64,000 nt of DNA from Escallonia rubra (Eukaryota; Streptophyta; Magnoliopsida; Escalloniales; Escalloniaceae). The stretch is from assembly GCA_033065855.1 (NCBI GenBank), contig JAVXUO010001571.1, positions 171,865 through 235,864 on the forward strand, given 5' to 3'. The stretch's first letter is position 1. Each line of letters begins with the position of its first letter. The notes below the pieces were generated by a model. The model saw only the letters and a list, made by a program, of their open reading frames with translations, did not search any database and had not been told where the DNA came from. A program made the position numbers and the translations under genes. This document shows positions 62,571 through 64,000 of this stretch, piece after piece.

Positions 62571-62912
62571 ATAAGGCCTCCGCTTAGGCCGGGGTTCGGG
62601 AAGGTCGGAACTAAGTGTCTGGTCCGTGCCAACCATTTTCTGGTCCAAGTTGCAGACAACCATTTTTCTCTCCTAGGTCCGCTATATAGTATAGCGGACA
62701 GCCCCGCAGAGGCAAAGTCTCCAACACTTAGTTTTTTTCTCCTATATATGTCCGCTATATAGTATAGCGAACATCCCCGCAGAATACATGACCAAGCTTA
62801 CGTCATAGTGGTGCAGCAGATCATTGTCTACAACTTGGACTAGAAAATGGTTGGCACGAACCAGACACTTAGTTCCGACCTTCCCGAACCCCGGCCTAAG
62901 TAGAGGCCTTAT
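62571..62912. repeat. Long inverted repeat (82-bp arms) behind P2
   Basis: The arm at 62571-62653 (ATAAGGCCTCCGCTTAGGCC ... GGTCCAAGTTG) is the near-perfect reverse complement of 62831-62912. About 177 bp lies between them and contains two more palindromes (arms GTCCGCTA/TAGCGGAC or TAGCGAAC) plus an inverted copy of the array-1 unit. Transcribed, it would fold into a strong stem, so it could act as a terminator-like or small-RNA-producing structure or be a foldback/MITE insertion. Confidence 0.92.
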
Positions 62913-62939
62913 GTCCGCTATGTAGTAGAGCTAGACGTA

Positions 62940-63205
62940 GTAGCGTAATGCAATTTTAATAAATTGGCGCCCAAAGACTTGTTTTAGTCGCATTGTAACA
63001 TAATGCTGTTTTAATAAATTGGCGCCCCGAAGACTTGTTTTGGCGTCAGAATCAACAATCTCAATATCGATAAACAATAAATAACGTACGATTCACAATC
63101 AACGATCTCAATATACCGAGGGAATCTCAAACGACACAATTAACGTACGATTCACAATCAACGATCTCAATATATCGAGGGAATCTCAAACGACACAATT
63201 AAGCA
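62940..63205. repeat. Two short tandem duplications between the hairpin and the B3 gene
   Basis: The first has TTTTAATAAATTGGCGCCC and AGACTTGTTTT twice (62951-63046). The second repeats AACGTACGATTCACAATCAA and CGAGGGAATCTCAAACGACA (about 63084-63200, ~58-bp period). No gene was seen. Confidence 0.85.
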
Positions 63206-63271
63206 CAATTAAGCGAGGAAAAATTTTGAAACACAATGAACAAGAACATAAATTATTTTATTAATAATAAA

Positions 63272-63740
63272 TTAGGATTCACATTGGGGGAAAGATTTTT
63301 TTTCACAAGTGCTCCGATCAAAGATTACAACTTGAAAATCCCACCACCCAAGGTGTTCAAACACTACAAAGTCCCCGAGTTCGAGGCCATGCTGGCGCAC
63401 GAAGACGTTCCAACCCTCTGCGAATTGCTTTTTTTGGGGTCGGTCGGGCTTCAGCTTGGTTTCAACCTGCCATGCCCCCTTGCGGCTATATAATCTTGCA
63501 CTGTCATGAATTGTTGTAAATTGATTGGTCAAGGCTTCCGGTATGTCCTAACAAACACAATACAAAAAATAGGTTAGTTTTTAACCAAAAGATCAAACCT
63601 TTAACACACGAAAATACAGAGAAAGAGGGATGGCCTACAAGTTCATTCTCAAACCCCGGCATCATGACTTTGAAAAAGTGTTTGCCTGCCAGGTGCAAGT
63701 TGCCAATAAAATCGTAGGTGGTCTCCGATCCAGAAGCCAT
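63272..63740 (-). CDS. Single B3-domain protein (REM-like), two exons
   Basis: Minus-strand exons 63740-63639 and 63547-63272 (intron 63638-63548, GT-AG, phase 0) give 125 residues. Nearly the whole protein is one plant B3 DNA-binding domain: HFFKVMMPGFENEL at residue ~21, then DIPEALTNQF, KGAWQVETKLK, FAEGWNVFVRQHGLELGDF, VVFEHLGWWDFQVVIFD and CEKKSFP. This matches the REM subgroup. B3 proteins of this kind are nuclear and bind DNA. An AATAAA-type signal lies about 15 bases past the stop on the minus strand. The upstream side runs into palindrome array 3, so the promoter is repeat-derived. It could be a young single-domain copy of a larger REM gene. Confidence 0.85.
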
Positions 63741-63837
63741 CGAGGTTGACGTTGAGGGGAGGACGGTTTATCGCCGGAGTTGTGGGTCACCGGAGATATG
63801 GGTCGCCGGATATGGAGTAGCGGCCTGGGCTAGATGT

Positions 63838-64000
63838 TCGAGACAAAGAGACATTGTATAGCGGACATAAAAGAATACCAAAAGTTTTTCTTCGATGACG
63901 TCCGCTATATTGTATAGCGGACGTAAACGAAGACCAAAAGTTTTACTGCGATGACGTCCGCTATATTGTATAGCGGACATAAAAGAAGACCAAAACTTTT
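63838..64000. repeat. Tandem array 3: ~60-bp palindrome units, running off the window
   Basis: At least two and a half units contain GATGACGTCCGCTATATTGT, TAGCGGAC and AGACCAAAAGTTTT. The palindrome has the same arms as arrays 1 and the hairpin loop, with ATTGTA in the centre. The array continues past position 64000. Confidence 0.9.

Noticed and set aside
63236-63493. 85-codon plus-strand frame
   Set aside because: It is the antisense shadow of the B3-domain exon, which has a clear domain match on the minus strand.
1-64000. tRNA or rRNA genes
   Set aside because: No cloverleaf with A and B boxes or rRNA sequence was noticed by eye; tRNAscan-SE would settle it.

Overview
This window is nuclear DNA of a flowering plant, most likely a eudicot. 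The evidence is GT-AG introns, plant gene families (NUP58, PLS-type PPR, methylesterase, B3) and plant transposons. The species cannot be named from the sequence.

Layout. 1-0.7 kb: a weak glycine-rich coding trace. 1.2-9.7 kb (+): a complete six-exon NUP58/p58 nucleoporin gene with a long glutamine tract. 10.3-12.4 kb (-): an intronless PLS/E-class PPR gene of 696 codons. 13.0-22.4 kb (+): a ten-exon homologue of Protein Lines (LINS1-like), assembled here as about 705 residues. One of its introns holds a hAT transposon with a perfect 8-bp target duplication. 25.1-28.0 kb (+): a three-exon methylesterase (MES, SABP2-like). 31.6-46.3 kb (-): two more complete MES genes and two exon-1 relics, sitting in a tandem duplication of 7-8 kb units. 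Later insertions (a 5'-truncated LINE and a Stowaway-like MITE) are found in only one unit. 47.3-59.0 kb: LTR-retrotransposon fossils, namely a Ty3/gypsy gag piece, a Ty1/copia gag piece, and a large gag-only gypsy-type element with long LTRs and many internal minisatellites. 59.9-64.0 kb: an unusual region built from tandem arrays carrying a recurrent palindrome (arms GTCCGCTA/TAGCGGAC).

The last region is the best candidate for something undescribed. Between arrays of the palindrome repeat, which recur in inverted orientation on the other side, lie two small genes. They are arranged head to head and share a 389-bp intergenic promoter with a TATA box at each end. They encode diverged paralogues with a common signature (LRxEWxYR ... 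RIRxENNRM) that I do not recognise. Next to them are an 82-bp-arm hairpin and a compact two-exon single-B3-domain gene, again followed by palindrome repeats. The arrangement looks like a foldback-type element or a repeat-embedded gene cluster. Exon structures for the host genes were derived by hand from reading frame, splice consensus and remembered family sequences; no alignment was run.
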